A stretch of DNA of 40,506 nt, from positions 1-40,506 of the forward strand of contig VBEI01000005.1 of NCBI GenBank assembly GCA_005882715.1, in the 5' to 3' direction. The notes under the pieces were generated by a model. That model was not told the DNA's origin. It worked only from the letters and a program-made list of their open reading frames with translations, and ran no database searches. The position numbers and the translations under genes are program-made. This document shows, one piece after another, positions 16,245-24,148 of this stretch; position 1 is the stretch's first letter; every line of letters starts with the position of its first letter. The stretch comes from Chloroflexota bacterium (GTDB taxonomy: Bacteria > Chloroflexota > Dehalococcoidia > SM23-28-2 > RBG-16-64-32).

Positions 16245-18848
16245 GTGACAACCCCGCTTAGACGTCAGTACCTGGAGATCAAGCGCCGCTACCCGCACGC
16301 CATACTTTTTTTCCGTCTCGGCGACTTCTACGAGACGTTCGATGAGGACGCGGAGACGGTGGCGCGGGAGCTGGAGATCACGCTCACCTCGCGGCCGGTG
16401 AGCAAGAATCAGCGCGTGCCGCTGGCAGGTATACCACACCACTCCCTGGATTCCCATCTCGGCAAGCTGATCGCGCGGGGCTACAAGGTTGCGATCTGCG
16501 AGCAGATGGAGCCCCCAAAAGGGGGCAACCTGGTCGACCGCCAGGTAGTGCGGGTCGTGACGCCGGGGACTCTTGTTGAGGAGAACCTGCTGGCGGGAGC
16601 GGCCAACAACTTCCTCGCCGCCTATGTGCCGGAAGACGGGCTGGCCGGCCTCGCGCATGTCGACGTTTCCACGGGCGAGTTCGGCTGCTTTCAGGCAGAG
16701 GCGGCCGAGGCTGCCCTGGAGATCGAGAGGCTGGCGCCAGCGGAGTTGCTGCTGCCGCAGGGAATCACGCCGCCGGGGAACTCAACAGGGACGCTGACGC
16801 CGCTGGGCGGACACGCCTTCGAGGCAGAGGCGGCGGAGGCCCGGCTCCTTTCGCACTTCGGGACGGCTTCGCTGGACGGCCTGGGCCTCGCCGGGCAGAG
16901 CCTGGCGGCGCGCGCCGCCGGAGCGATCCTGGAATACCTCGAGGAGAACCAGCAGGCGGTTCTAAACCATATCTCGCGGCTCGCCTACCAGGGCGACGCG
17001 GGCTTCATGACGGTGGACGCCAATACGGCCCGCAACCTCGAGCTCTTCAAGCCCCTCATACCGGATTCGGAGCACTCACCGTTGTTGGGTGTGCTGGACC
17101 AGACCAAGACGGCGATGGGAGCGCGACTGCTCCGGCGCTGGCTCGGGCGGCCGCTTCTCGACATAACCGAGATACAGAAACGCCAGGACGGTATCCAGCT
17201 GTTTGTGGACTCCGCGGTGCGGCGGACGAGGACGGCGGCCATCCTCTCGAAGATCCCTGACCTCGAGCGGCTCCTAGCCCGCGTCTCGACGGCAGCGGCC
17301 GGTTCGCCGGCGGCGAGCGTGCCGCGGGACCTCGTCGCGCTGGGGAGAGGGCTGGACGCGGTCGACAAGCTGAGGGAGACGGTCGAACACGATCCATCTT
17401 CCGGCTCCGGGAAGCACGTGGTGCGCGAGGAGATGATCGCGGGCCTGCACCCCTGCCGGGAGGTGGTTGAGCTCGTTGGGGCAGCGATGACTGACGATCC
17501 GTCCGCGGATGGACAGGTGATCCGGCCGGGCTTCTCGAAGGACCTGGACTCGCTGCGCGAGACGGCGCGGGACGCGCGGCAGTACCTGGCCGAAATGGAG
17601 CGCCGAGAACGCGAACGCAGCGGCATCAAGTCGCTCAAGGTCGGTTACAACCGCGTCTTCGGCTACTACATAGAGGTCTCGAAGGCGAACGCGCGGGCGG
17701 TCCCGGAGGAATACCAGCGGAAGCAAACGCTGGTTGGTGGCGAACGCTATACGACGCCAGAACTACAGGAGCACGAGTACAAGGTGCTCCACGCGCAGGA
17801 AGAGCAGCAGGAGCTTGAGCGATCGCTTTTGCGACAGGTCTGCTCGCAGGTCGCCGCGCACGGGCAAAGGATTCTCGAGACGGCAGCGGCCGTGGCGCTT
17901 GTGGACGTCTCCTGTGGGCTGGCGGAAGCCGCCGGCAGCTACGGCTACGCGCGGCCGGTCGTGGATGACGGCGATGCGATTGTGATCCGCGACGGCAGGC
18001 ACCCGGCCGTCGAGCGCATGATGCCGGTAGGCACGTTCGTGCCGAACGATACGCAGTTGTCGTGCTCTGATGCGCAGGTCGTGCTGCTCACGGGTCCGAA
18101 CATGGCCGGGAAATCGACGTACCTACGGCAGGTGGCGCTGATCGTACTGATGGCGCAGGTCGGCTCGTTCGTGCCGGCGAGGGAGGCGCGGATCGGCGTC
18201 GTGGACCGCATCTTCAGCCGCATCGGCGCACTGGATGACATCGCAGCGGGGCGGTCGACGTTTATGGTCGAGATGCTCGAGACGGCCGCGATGCTGCACA
18301 ACGCCACGCCACGCTCGCTGCTGATCTTCGATGAGATCGGGCGCGGGACGAGCACTTACGACGGGATGGCGATCGCGCGGGCGGTGGTGGAGTTCATTCA
18401 CAACCGACCGGAGGCGGCGGCGAAGACGCTGTTTGCGACGCACTACCACGAGCTGACGGAGCTAGCGGCGTTCCTGCCGCGCGTCCGCAACTACAACGTC
18501 GCGGTGGCGGAAGAGGAGGGCCGGGTGGTGTTCCTGCACCGCATTTTGCCCGGCGGCGCCGACCGCTCGTACGGCGTGCACGTCGCCCAGCTGGCGGGGC
18601 TGCCGCGCCCGGTGATCGCGCGGGCCCAGGAGATTCTGGAGCAGCTCGAAACGGCGAAACCACCGGCGGCGTCCTCCGCGGAACGAGCGGAGAGGGCGGC
18701 CCAGCTGCCGCTGTTCGGCCGGGAGGACGGGCTGCGCAAGGAGCTTTCGGCGCTGGAGGTGGACGGGATGACGCCGCTGGAGGCGATGACGAAGCTTTAC
18801 GAGCTGGCAGAAAAGGCGAGGGGGGAGGAAGGCCGAAGGATGAAGTAG
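16245..18848 (+). CDS. mutS: DNA mismatch repair protein MutS
   Basis: About 867 residues from GTG 16245 (882 if the GTG at 16200 is used). The later start is preferred because the TATAAT ends 2 nt before 16200 and the protein would begin VTTPLRRQYLEIKRRYP, the usual MutS start. The mismatch-reading motif is FFRLGDFYETF (Phe and Glu that contact the mispair). The ATPase carries Walker A TGPNMAGKSTYLRQ, then GASDDIAAGRSTF-like SRIGALDDIAAGRSTFMVEM, Walker B LLIFDEIGRGTSTYDG and FATHYHEL. Full length with the C-terminal dimer helix. It works with the MutL encoded 5.3 kb downstream, with a signalling operon inserted between them. Confidence 0.96.
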   Translation: MTTPLRRQYLEIKRRYPHAILFFRLGDFYETFDEDAETVARELEITLTSRPVSKNQRVPLAGIPHHSLDSHLGKLIARGYKVAICEQMEPPKGGNLVDRQVVRVVTPGTLVEENLLAGAANNFLAAYVPEDGLAGLAHVDVSTGEFGCFQAEAAEAALEIERLAPAELLLPQGITPPGNSTGTLTPLGGHAFEAEAAEARLLSHFGTASLDGLGLAGQSLAARAAGAILEYLEENQQAVLNHISRLAYQGDAGFMTVDANTARNLELFKPLIPDSEHSPLLGVLDQTKTAMGARLLRRWLGRPLLDITEIQKRQDGIQLFVDSAVRRTRTAAILSKIPDLERLLARVSTAAAGSPAASVPRDLVALGRGLDAVDKLRETVEHDPSSGSGKHVVREEMIAGLHPCREVVELVGAAMTDDPSADGQVIRPGFSKDLDSLRETARDARQYLAEMERRERERSGIKSLKVGYNRVFGYYIEVSKANARAVPEEYQRKQTLVGGERYTTPELQEHEYKVLHAQEEQQELERSLLRQVCSQVAAHGQRILETAAAVALVDVSCGLAEAAGSYGYARPVVDDGDAIVIRDGRHPAVERMMPVGTFVPNDTQLSCSDAQVVLLTGPNMAGKSTYLRQVALIVLMAQVGSFVPAREARIGVVDRIFSRIGALDDIAAGRSTFMVEMLETAAMLHNATPRSLLIFDEIGRGTSTYDGMAIARAVVEFIHNRPEAAAKTLFATHYHELTELAAFLPRVRNYNVAVAEEEGRVVFLHRILPGGADRSYGVHVAQLAGLPRPVIARAQEILEQLETAKPPAASSAERAERAAQLPLFGREDGLRKELSALEVDGMTPLEAMTKLYELAEKARGEEGRRMK

Positions 18849-18886
18849 GAAGAAGGGGTGTCGGCGTGATATGGCTCGGCTAGCGG

Positions 18887-18932
18887 GCCGGGTAGTCCGG
18901 CTTGCGTTTGGCGACGGCAGCTTAAGACTACC
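18887..18932. terminator. Inverted repeats in the convergent mutS / GGDEF gap
   Basis: GCCGG-GTAGT-CCGGC (18887-18901) and an alternative 7-bp pairing GGTAGTC (18891-18897) with GACTACC (18926-18932) lie between the converging genes. Neither has a T-tract. They may end transcription from one or both sides. Confidence 0.25.
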
Positions 18933-18966
18933 GAGCTACGTTCCGGCGGCTTGGCTGATGCCGGCG

Positions 18967-19911
18967 TTAGGCGACGCCAATTGAAGGGATTGTGTAGTCG
19001 CAGACCTGGTTCTTGCCGGTAAGTTTGGCTTTACGCAGAGCAGCGTCGGCGCGGTCGAGCAGAGTTGTCGGGCGGAGCTGGTTCATTGTGGCCGGCGAGA
19101 AGACGCCGATGCTCGCGGTGATCGCGATTCTGTGGCGACCCGCGTGCAGCTCCATCGCCGCGATGGCGAAGCGCAGACGTTCCGCGAGCTGCATTGCGCC
19201 TTCGAGCCCCGTCTCGGGGGCAAGAATGCAGAACTCGTCGCCGCCGTAGCGGGCCGCGATGTCTATCTCACGCACCGAGTTGCCGATCGCGATCGCTAAC
19301 TGGCGCAGGACAGAATCCCCCTCGAGGTGGCCGTGCCTGTCATTGACTTCCTTGAAATTGTCGAGGTCCAGCATGAGGCAGGATAGCGGGCTACCGTAAC
19401 GCTTGGCGCGGCGGCATTCCTTCTCCAGCGCGTCCCCCAGATAGTTGCGGTTGTAGAGGCCGGTGAGCGGGTCAGTAACGGCGCGCTTGTCCGTCTCCTC
19501 GCGCTGGCGCTCCTCCTCGGCTTCGAGGCGGGCCACTTCGAGCGCCTCGAGGATCGCGCGGGTAAGCGTCGTCGAGTTGATGCGTCCCTTGGCGCAGTAA
19601 TCGCGGGCGCCGCCGCGGATCGCGTCCTTGGCGATCAGCTCGTCGCCCTGGCCGGTAAGCATAATGACGGGCGGGACATTTTTCTTGCCGCTAATAGAGC
19701 GCAGGAAATCGAGCCCGTTCTCGCCCGGCAGGGAGTAATCGAGGAGGATGATATCGTAGCGTTCCGTCTCTAGGGCGCGCCGGCAGGACCTCGCAGATGT
19801 CACGTTATCCACTTCGAAGATAACTGTACTTTCCTCGAGCGCCGCCCGAACAAGGCCGACGTCTCCGGGGTTGTCTTCGACGACAAGCACGCGCAGGGTG
19901 GTCTTGGTCAA
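18967..19911 (-). CDS. Response regulator with GGDEF diguanylate cyclase domain
   Basis: About 314 residues. A receiver (about 5-120) has the acidic pair VVEDN, phosphoacceptor Asp in IILLDYSLPGENG, Thr in IMLTGQGD and Lys in YCAKG. The GGDEF domain (about 150-310) has the intact active site RYGGDEF and the inhibitory I-site REID five residues before it, so it should make c-di-GMP with product feedback. The start is taken as TTG 19911, which has GGAGG with a 5-nt spacer; a GTG at 19926 overlaps the preceding stop. It is the last gene of a four-gene minus-strand signalling operon. Confidence 0.9.
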   Translation of the reverse strand: MTKTTLRVLVVEDNPGDVGLVRAALEESTVIFEVDNVTSARSCRRALETERYDIILLDYSLPGENGLDFLRSISGKKNVPPVIMLTGQGDELIAKDAIRGGARDYCAKGRINSTTLTRAILEALEVARLEAEEERQREETDKRAVTDPLTGLYNRNYLGDALEKECRRAKRYGSPLSCLMLDLDNFKEVNDRHGHLEGDSVLRQLAIAIGNSVREIDIAARYGGDEFCILAPETGLEGAMQLAERLRFAIAAMELHAGRHRIAITASIGVFSPATMNQLRPTTLLDRADAALRKAKLTGKNQVCDYTIPSIGVA

Positions 19912-19922
19912 CGTTTCCTCCC

Positions 19923-20870
19923 TCACATTGCGGCAGCAGGGCGCGGCGGCTGTCCGCGCACCCGGTTCTTGCCTTCGACCTTTGCTTGCCTGAGCGCACG
20001 GTCGGCGCAGGCGAGCATCGTGTCGGGTGTCATCTCGTGTTCATCGCTCGAGGTGCAGGCGCCGATGCTAACGGTGATAGCTATCGCTCCGTCGCCGACG
20101 GCGAGGCCCTGTTCGGCGATCGAGTCGCAGATGCGCTCGGCGGCGAGCATCGCGGCGCTCTGGCTGGCTTCCGGCATGATGACGACGAATTCCTCGCCGC
20201 CGAAGCGGATCACCACATCGGTCTCGCGTACGCACTGGCTGATGGTCGCCGCGACCTGTTTGAGCGCGACGTCGCCGACGAGATGGCCGTGAATATCGTT
20301 GTAGGTCTTGAAGTCGTCCAGGTCGATCATCAAGCAGGCGAGGTCGCGCCGGTAGCGGCGGGCGCGGTTACACTCGCGATCGAGCGACTGCGCCATATAG
20401 CGGCGGTTATAGACGGCGGTCAGCTCGTCTGTGATGGCGAGGCGCTCCAGTTCCTCGCGTAGGCGCTTCTCCTCGCGGCCCCAGCGGTAGTTCTCGAGCG
20501 CCTGGTGGATCGCATGCGCGAGGATCTGGGAATTGATGGCGTTCTTGGGGAAGTAGTCGTAGGCGCCACTGTTCATAGCCTCCGCGGCGACGCGCCCGTC
20601 GCCCCAGCCGGTCAGCATGATCACCGGTGGCTGGTCACCGTCAACGTTCAGACGCCGAAGGAAGCTGAGGCCGTCCTCGCCCGGCAAGCTGTAGTCGAGG
20701 AGGAGCAGGTCGAATGGGATCGCGGCCATCCTGTCGAGGCATTCAGCCGTTGAGCGGACGCGCTCGAGGACGTAGTTGACCGCGGTGTACTTGCCGAGCA
20801 TTCGTTTGACGATCTCGGCATCGTGATCATTGTCCTCTACGAGAAGGACGCGCACTGATGTCCTGGCCAT
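19923..20870 (-). CDS. Response regulator with GGDEF (GGEEF) diguanylate cyclase domain
   Basis: 315 residues, paralogous to the downstream regulator. The receiver keeps VEDNDHD, LLLLDYSLPGEDG, IMLTGWGDG and the Lys of YFPKN. The cyclase has RFGGEEF as active site and RETD as I-site at the standard spacing, so both enzymes look active and feedback controlled. The ATG overlaps the stop of the single-domain regulator by one base (TAATG). Two adjacent cyclases with different receivers suggest branching of one kinase signal or response to two kinases. Confidence 0.9.
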   Translation of the reverse strand: MARTSVRVLLVEDNDHDAEIVKRMLGKYTAVNYVLERVRSTAECLDRMAAIPFDLLLLDYSLPGEDGLSFLRRLNVDGDQPPVIMLTGWGDGRVAAEAMNSGAYDYFPKNAINSQILAHAIHQALENYRWGREEKRLREELERLAITDELTAVYNRRYMAQSLDRECNRARRYRRDLACLMIDLDDFKTYNDIHGHLVGDVALKQVAATISQCVRETDVVIRFGGEEFVVIMPEASQSAAMLAAERICDSIAEQGLAVGDGAIAITVSIGACTSSDEHEMTPDTMLACADRALRQAKVEGKNRVRGQPPRPAAAM

Positions 20871-21325
20871 TACGCCACTCCTCCGGAAGCGGTTGCCGGC
20901 GGCAGCGTAGCTATCACGATCCAGTACTCCTGGATTGCAGTCACCACCTTGATGAAGTCCTCGAAGCGGACGGGCTTCGAGATGAACGTATTCACCCCCA
21001 GGTCGTAGCTACGCACGACATCCTCCTCGCGCGTAGAAGTGGTGAGGACGATGACGGGGATGCGCCTGAGCTCGGGGTCGCCTTTGATCCGTGAGAGGAC
21101 TTCCCGGCCGTCGACGCGCGGCAGGTTGAGGTCGAGGAGGATTAGGCCCGGAAGAGACGTCTCGCTGCGGGAGCCGAACAGAATGTCGAGCGCTTCCTGA
21201 CCATCGCGGGCGACGGTCAGCTCGTTCTTCACCTGGCCCTTCGCTAGAGCGCGCCGGGTGATCTCGATGTCGTTCGGGTTATCCTCGACGAGCAAGATCC
21301 TAAACGGCGCGAGCGTACTTTCCAT
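20870..21325 (-). CDS. Single-domain response regulator (CheY/Rcp1-like)
   Basis: 151 residues, one receiver with no output domain. Visible residues: ILLVEDNPNDIEITRRAL start, phosphoacceptor Asp in LILLDLNLPRVDG, VIVLTTS and FISKPV (Lys). The VEDNPxD start and a 7-9 residue insertion before the Asp resemble Rcp1-type regulators that partner phytochrome-class kinases. The start lies 26 nt inside the histidine kinase gene, with AGGAGG upstream, so it is probably the kinase's direct partner and may act as a shuttle or sink. Confidence 0.92.
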   Translation of the reverse strand: MESTLAPFRILLVEDNPNDIEITRRALAKGQVKNELTVARDGQEALDILFGSRSETSLPGLILLDLNLPRVDGREVLSRIKGDPELRRIPVIVLTTSTREEDVVRSYDLGVNTFISKPVRFEDFIKVVTAIQEYWIVIATLPPATASGGVA

Positions 21326-23903
21326 CCTGTTCCTCCTGTCCGGGTTGCCTGGCCGCGGTGCGCGGTATCGTGAAGAGAAAGGTTGTGCCTTCGCCGGGCG
21401 CTGATTCCACCCAGATGCGTCCTCCGTGCGCTTCCACTACCTTCTTGCAGATGGCGAGGCCGACGCCGGTGCCCTCGTACTCTTCACGGTGGTGCAGACG
21501 TTGGAAGATCTTGAAGATCTTTTCGTAGTATTCCGGCGCGATGCCGATGCCGTTATCGCGTACGGCGAAAGTGAATACGCGGTTGTCCGAGCGGCAGCCG
21601 ACCTCGATCTTTGGCTGCGGCTTGTCGTTGTACTTTACGGCGTTCGAGATCAGGTTCTTGAAGACCTCACGTATGCGGGCCCGATCGCAGGGGACGGTAG
21701 GCATGTCCGGATCGATGAACAGCTCGACGCGCTTCTCCTGGAGGGCGAAGCTGAGCTCGAGGCTCACGTCCTGGACGAGCGAGCTCACGCCGACCGGCGC
21801 TTGGTCGAGGCGCGTGCGACCGATCCGCGAGAGCTGGAGCAGGTCGTCGATGAGGTCCTTCATACGAACGGCGCTCTCGCGCAGCACGTTGACGTAGCCC
21901 TGTCCCTGCTCGTCGAGCTTGTCAGCATAGTCCTCCGCGATGAAGCCGGCGAACGCCTCGATGCCCCTCAGCGGCTCCTTGAGGTCGTGCGAGACGCTGT
22001 GGGTGAAGTCTTCGAGCTCGGAATTGATGCGGGTCAGCTCCCGCGTCTGGTGCGCCAGCGCCTCCTCGGCCTGCTTGCGTTCAGTAATGTCGCGAACGAA
22101 GGCGCTGAAGATATGGCTACGGCCCCAGCGGATCGGCGAGATTGTCATCTCGATTGGAAAGAGGTGGCCGTCTTTGTGCAGACCTTCAAGCTCGACCCGC
22201 CGGTTGAGCATCGGACCTTCGCCGGTGAGTACAAAGCGGTGCAACCCTTCCAGGTGCGCTTCCCGATGCCCCGGAGGGATGACGGTGTCGGCCAGGGTGC
22301 GACCCACCGCCTCTTCTCGCTTCCAGCCGAAAGTAAGCTCTGCCTGCGGGTTCCAGTCCTTGATTACGTCGCCGGCGTCGATAGCCACGAAGGCGTCATT
22401 TGCCGTGTCGATAATCGACCGGGTCCGCATCTCGTTCTGGCGGAGGGCGTATTCGATCTGCTTGCGCTCGGTGATGTCCTGAGCGGTGCCCAGCAGCCGC
22501 ACCGGCTCGCCCTCGTCGTTGTGGACGACTTTGCCTTCGCCGTGTGCCATGCGGATTGCCCCGTCCGGCCGGACGATCCGATAGTCGAAGGCGAACGGGT
22601 CTCCGCTACGCAGTGTGCGGGCGATATTCTGCTCGACCTGTGTGCGGTCGTCCGGGTGGACCCTTTGTAGAAAGACCTCGTAGCCGGGTTGTACGTCGCC
22701 GGGCTCATAGCCGCACACGCGGAACATCTCGTCGGACCAAGTGACGGCGTTGGTTACGATATCCCACTCGGCGCTGCCCACGTGCGCGATCCGTTGTGCC
22801 TCCGCGAGCTGTGCTTGGCCCTTGTTCAGCTCATCCTGGGCGCGTTGCCGCTCGACATCGAGCCGGTAGAGCGAGCCGGAGTTCCACCAGGTGAGAGCAG
22901 CGAAACTGACGATGCTCCAGATGACGACGAGAAAGACGCCGAATGCGGGCCCGTGCAGGCCTGCCTCTTCGTCGAGCACCGTCACCCAGCCGAGCAGCAG
23001 GGGGATAAGGATAGCGGCCGGCAGGAGCCTGCGTGCCATAACGCCACCCGCGGCATCGCTGGTGACAATGGCGAGAAGACCGTGGTCCTGGCGGGTCAGG
23101 AGTATGCCGGACGAAAGGAGGAGGAAACAGAGCGTAGAGTGCAGCGCCATGGCCGTCGATGAGCCGCCGGCATAGAGCGAGCCGACGCCGTAGACGTAGC
23201 CGATGAACGCCGTCAGGGAGACCAGCGCCGCGAGGATCGTGAGCAGTTGCGCGACCGGATAGCAGCGCCGGACATCGAGCACCAACAGAGATACGCCAAT
23301 GAGGAAAAGGCAGAGCGCGGAGGTGGGCGCCATGCGGGCCGGGGCCGACGTGCCGAGGGCTCCGGCCGGTTCGCTGAAGAGCAAATGGTCGATATTCAGG
23401 TTCCAGCCGTAAAGGTATTCGCTGAGCGTTAGGAAGCCGATCACGGCCACCACGAATGCGGACGCAAGCGCAACGAAGCGCAGATGCCCGTTCGTGGGGC
23501 CTGTGGAGAGCAGGTGGAGAGTCACGCCGCTGAGGACGAACGCCATCGCCACATTTGGCTTCATTGAAACGAAACCGGAAGAGATGCTCTTGACAACGGT
23601 AAGATCCAATGCCCAGCCGGCGAGGACCAGCGCCCCGGCCAAGCTCACGGCCAGGCCTGCGCCCTTAGCAAACGATTGGAGCGCCAAGACCAGCCTGGGA
23701 TTGGGCGTAACGAACGGGAAGAGGTCGAACCGCTCCCATAGCGTCACAGAGACACGGTCCCCGCTCGCTGGCGGATGCTTGTTCGTAGCACGCGAGGAGG
23801 TCTGGCTTGAACCATTGCTCTCGTCCGCCGGCTCTTGCTGGACGGGGGTAGTGGACACCCGGCTGCGCTCTAGGATCGCAGCCGCGTGTTCGAGGTAGGT
23901 CAT
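21300..23903 (-). CDS. Membrane PAS sensor histidine kinase
   Basis: About 867 residues from ATG 23903 (877 from TTG 23933; neither has a strong ribosome-binding site). An N-terminal region with about eight membrane helices carries the common sensor motif MKPNVAMAFVLSGVTLHLL. Two PAS/PAC units follow (about 375-490 and 495-615), then a HisKA domain with phospho-His in DFTHSVSHDLKEPLRG. The HATPase has N-box FKNLISNAVKYND, G1 VRDNGIGI and G2 EGTGVGLAICKKVVEAHGG. It heads an operon of three regulators, two making c-di-GMP. The signal is unknown. Confidence 0.93.
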   Translation of the reverse strand: MTYLEHAAAILERSRVSTTPVQQEPADESNGSSQTSSRATNKHPPASGDRVSVTLWERFDLFPFVTPNPRLVLALQSFAKGAGLAVSLAGALVLAGWALDLTVVKSISSGFVSMKPNVAMAFVLSGVTLHLLSTGPTNGHLRFVALASAFVVAVIGFLTLSEYLYGWNLNIDHLLFSEPAGALGTSAPARMAPTSALCLFLIGVSLLVLDVRRCYPVAQLLTILAALVSLTAFIGYVYGVGSLYAGGSSTAMALHSTLCFLLLSSGILLTRQDHGLLAIVTSDAAGGVMARRLLPAAILIPLLLGWVTVLDEEAGLHGPAFGVFLVVIWSIVSFAALTWWNSGSLYRLDVERQRAQDELNKGQAQLAEAQRIAHVGSAEWDIVTNAVTWSDEMFRVCGYEPGDVQPGYEVFLQRVHPDDRTQVEQNIARTLRSGDPFAFDYRIVRPDGAIRMAHGEGKVVHNDEGEPVRLLGTAQDITERKQIEYALRQNEMRTRSIIDTANDAFVAIDAGDVIKDWNPQAELTFGWKREEAVGRTLADTVIPPGHREAHLEGLHRFVLTGEGPMLNRRVELEGLHKDGHLFPIEMTISPIRWGRSHIFSAFVRDITERKQAEEALAHQTRELTRINSELEDFTHSVSHDLKEPLRGIEAFAGFIAEDYADKLDEQGQGYVNVLRESAVRMKDLIDDLLQLSRIGRTRLDQAPVGVSSLVQDVSLELSFALQEKRVELFIDPDMPTVPCDRARIREVFKNLISNAVKYNDKPQPKIEVGCRSDNRVFTFAVRDNGIGIAPEYYEKIFKIFQRLHHREEYEGTGVGLAICKKVVEAHGGRIWVESAPGEGTTFLFTIPRTAARQPGQEEQDGKYARAV

Positions 23904-24102
23904 GCGCTTGACGCGCGATTCCGTTTCGGCCAAGCGGGCAGTCCGCCTTTCCGCGTGTCTTAGTCTCGTTATTGGCGTCTAAATGGGCCGCACCCTACAT
24001 ATAAGAGTCCCGAACAATCCCGCGTGTTACAGACATTTCCCAATGCGAGCGGACACCGTTTCCGCAGGCGAGACACGTAGCAACGCGGGGGGCGCAAGCC
24101 AT

Positions 24103-24131
24103 TTTTACTAGGCGAACGGACGTGCTAGAAT
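24103..24131 (+). promoter_or_regulatory. mutL promoter with very short leader
   Basis: TTTTAC (24103-24108), 17-nt spacer and TAGAAT (24126-24131). The predicted +1 near 24138 leaves about 11 nt before the TTG at 24149, with GAGGA (24138-24142) as the ribosome-binding site. Confidence 0.5.
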
Positions 24132-24148
24132 CAGCGCGAGGAAACCGT

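Noticed and set aside
18866-18960. tRNA- or riboswitch-like look of the sequence between mutS and the GGDEF gene
   Set aside because: On neither strand is there a T-loop GGTTCGA, a consistent acceptor stem or a known aptamer core; only inverted repeats remain.
21426-22670. 414-codon open frame antisense to the histidine kinase gene
   Set aside because: It mirrors the kinase gene's codon structure in high-GC DNA, has no recognisable domain, and the kinase frame has all expected motifs.
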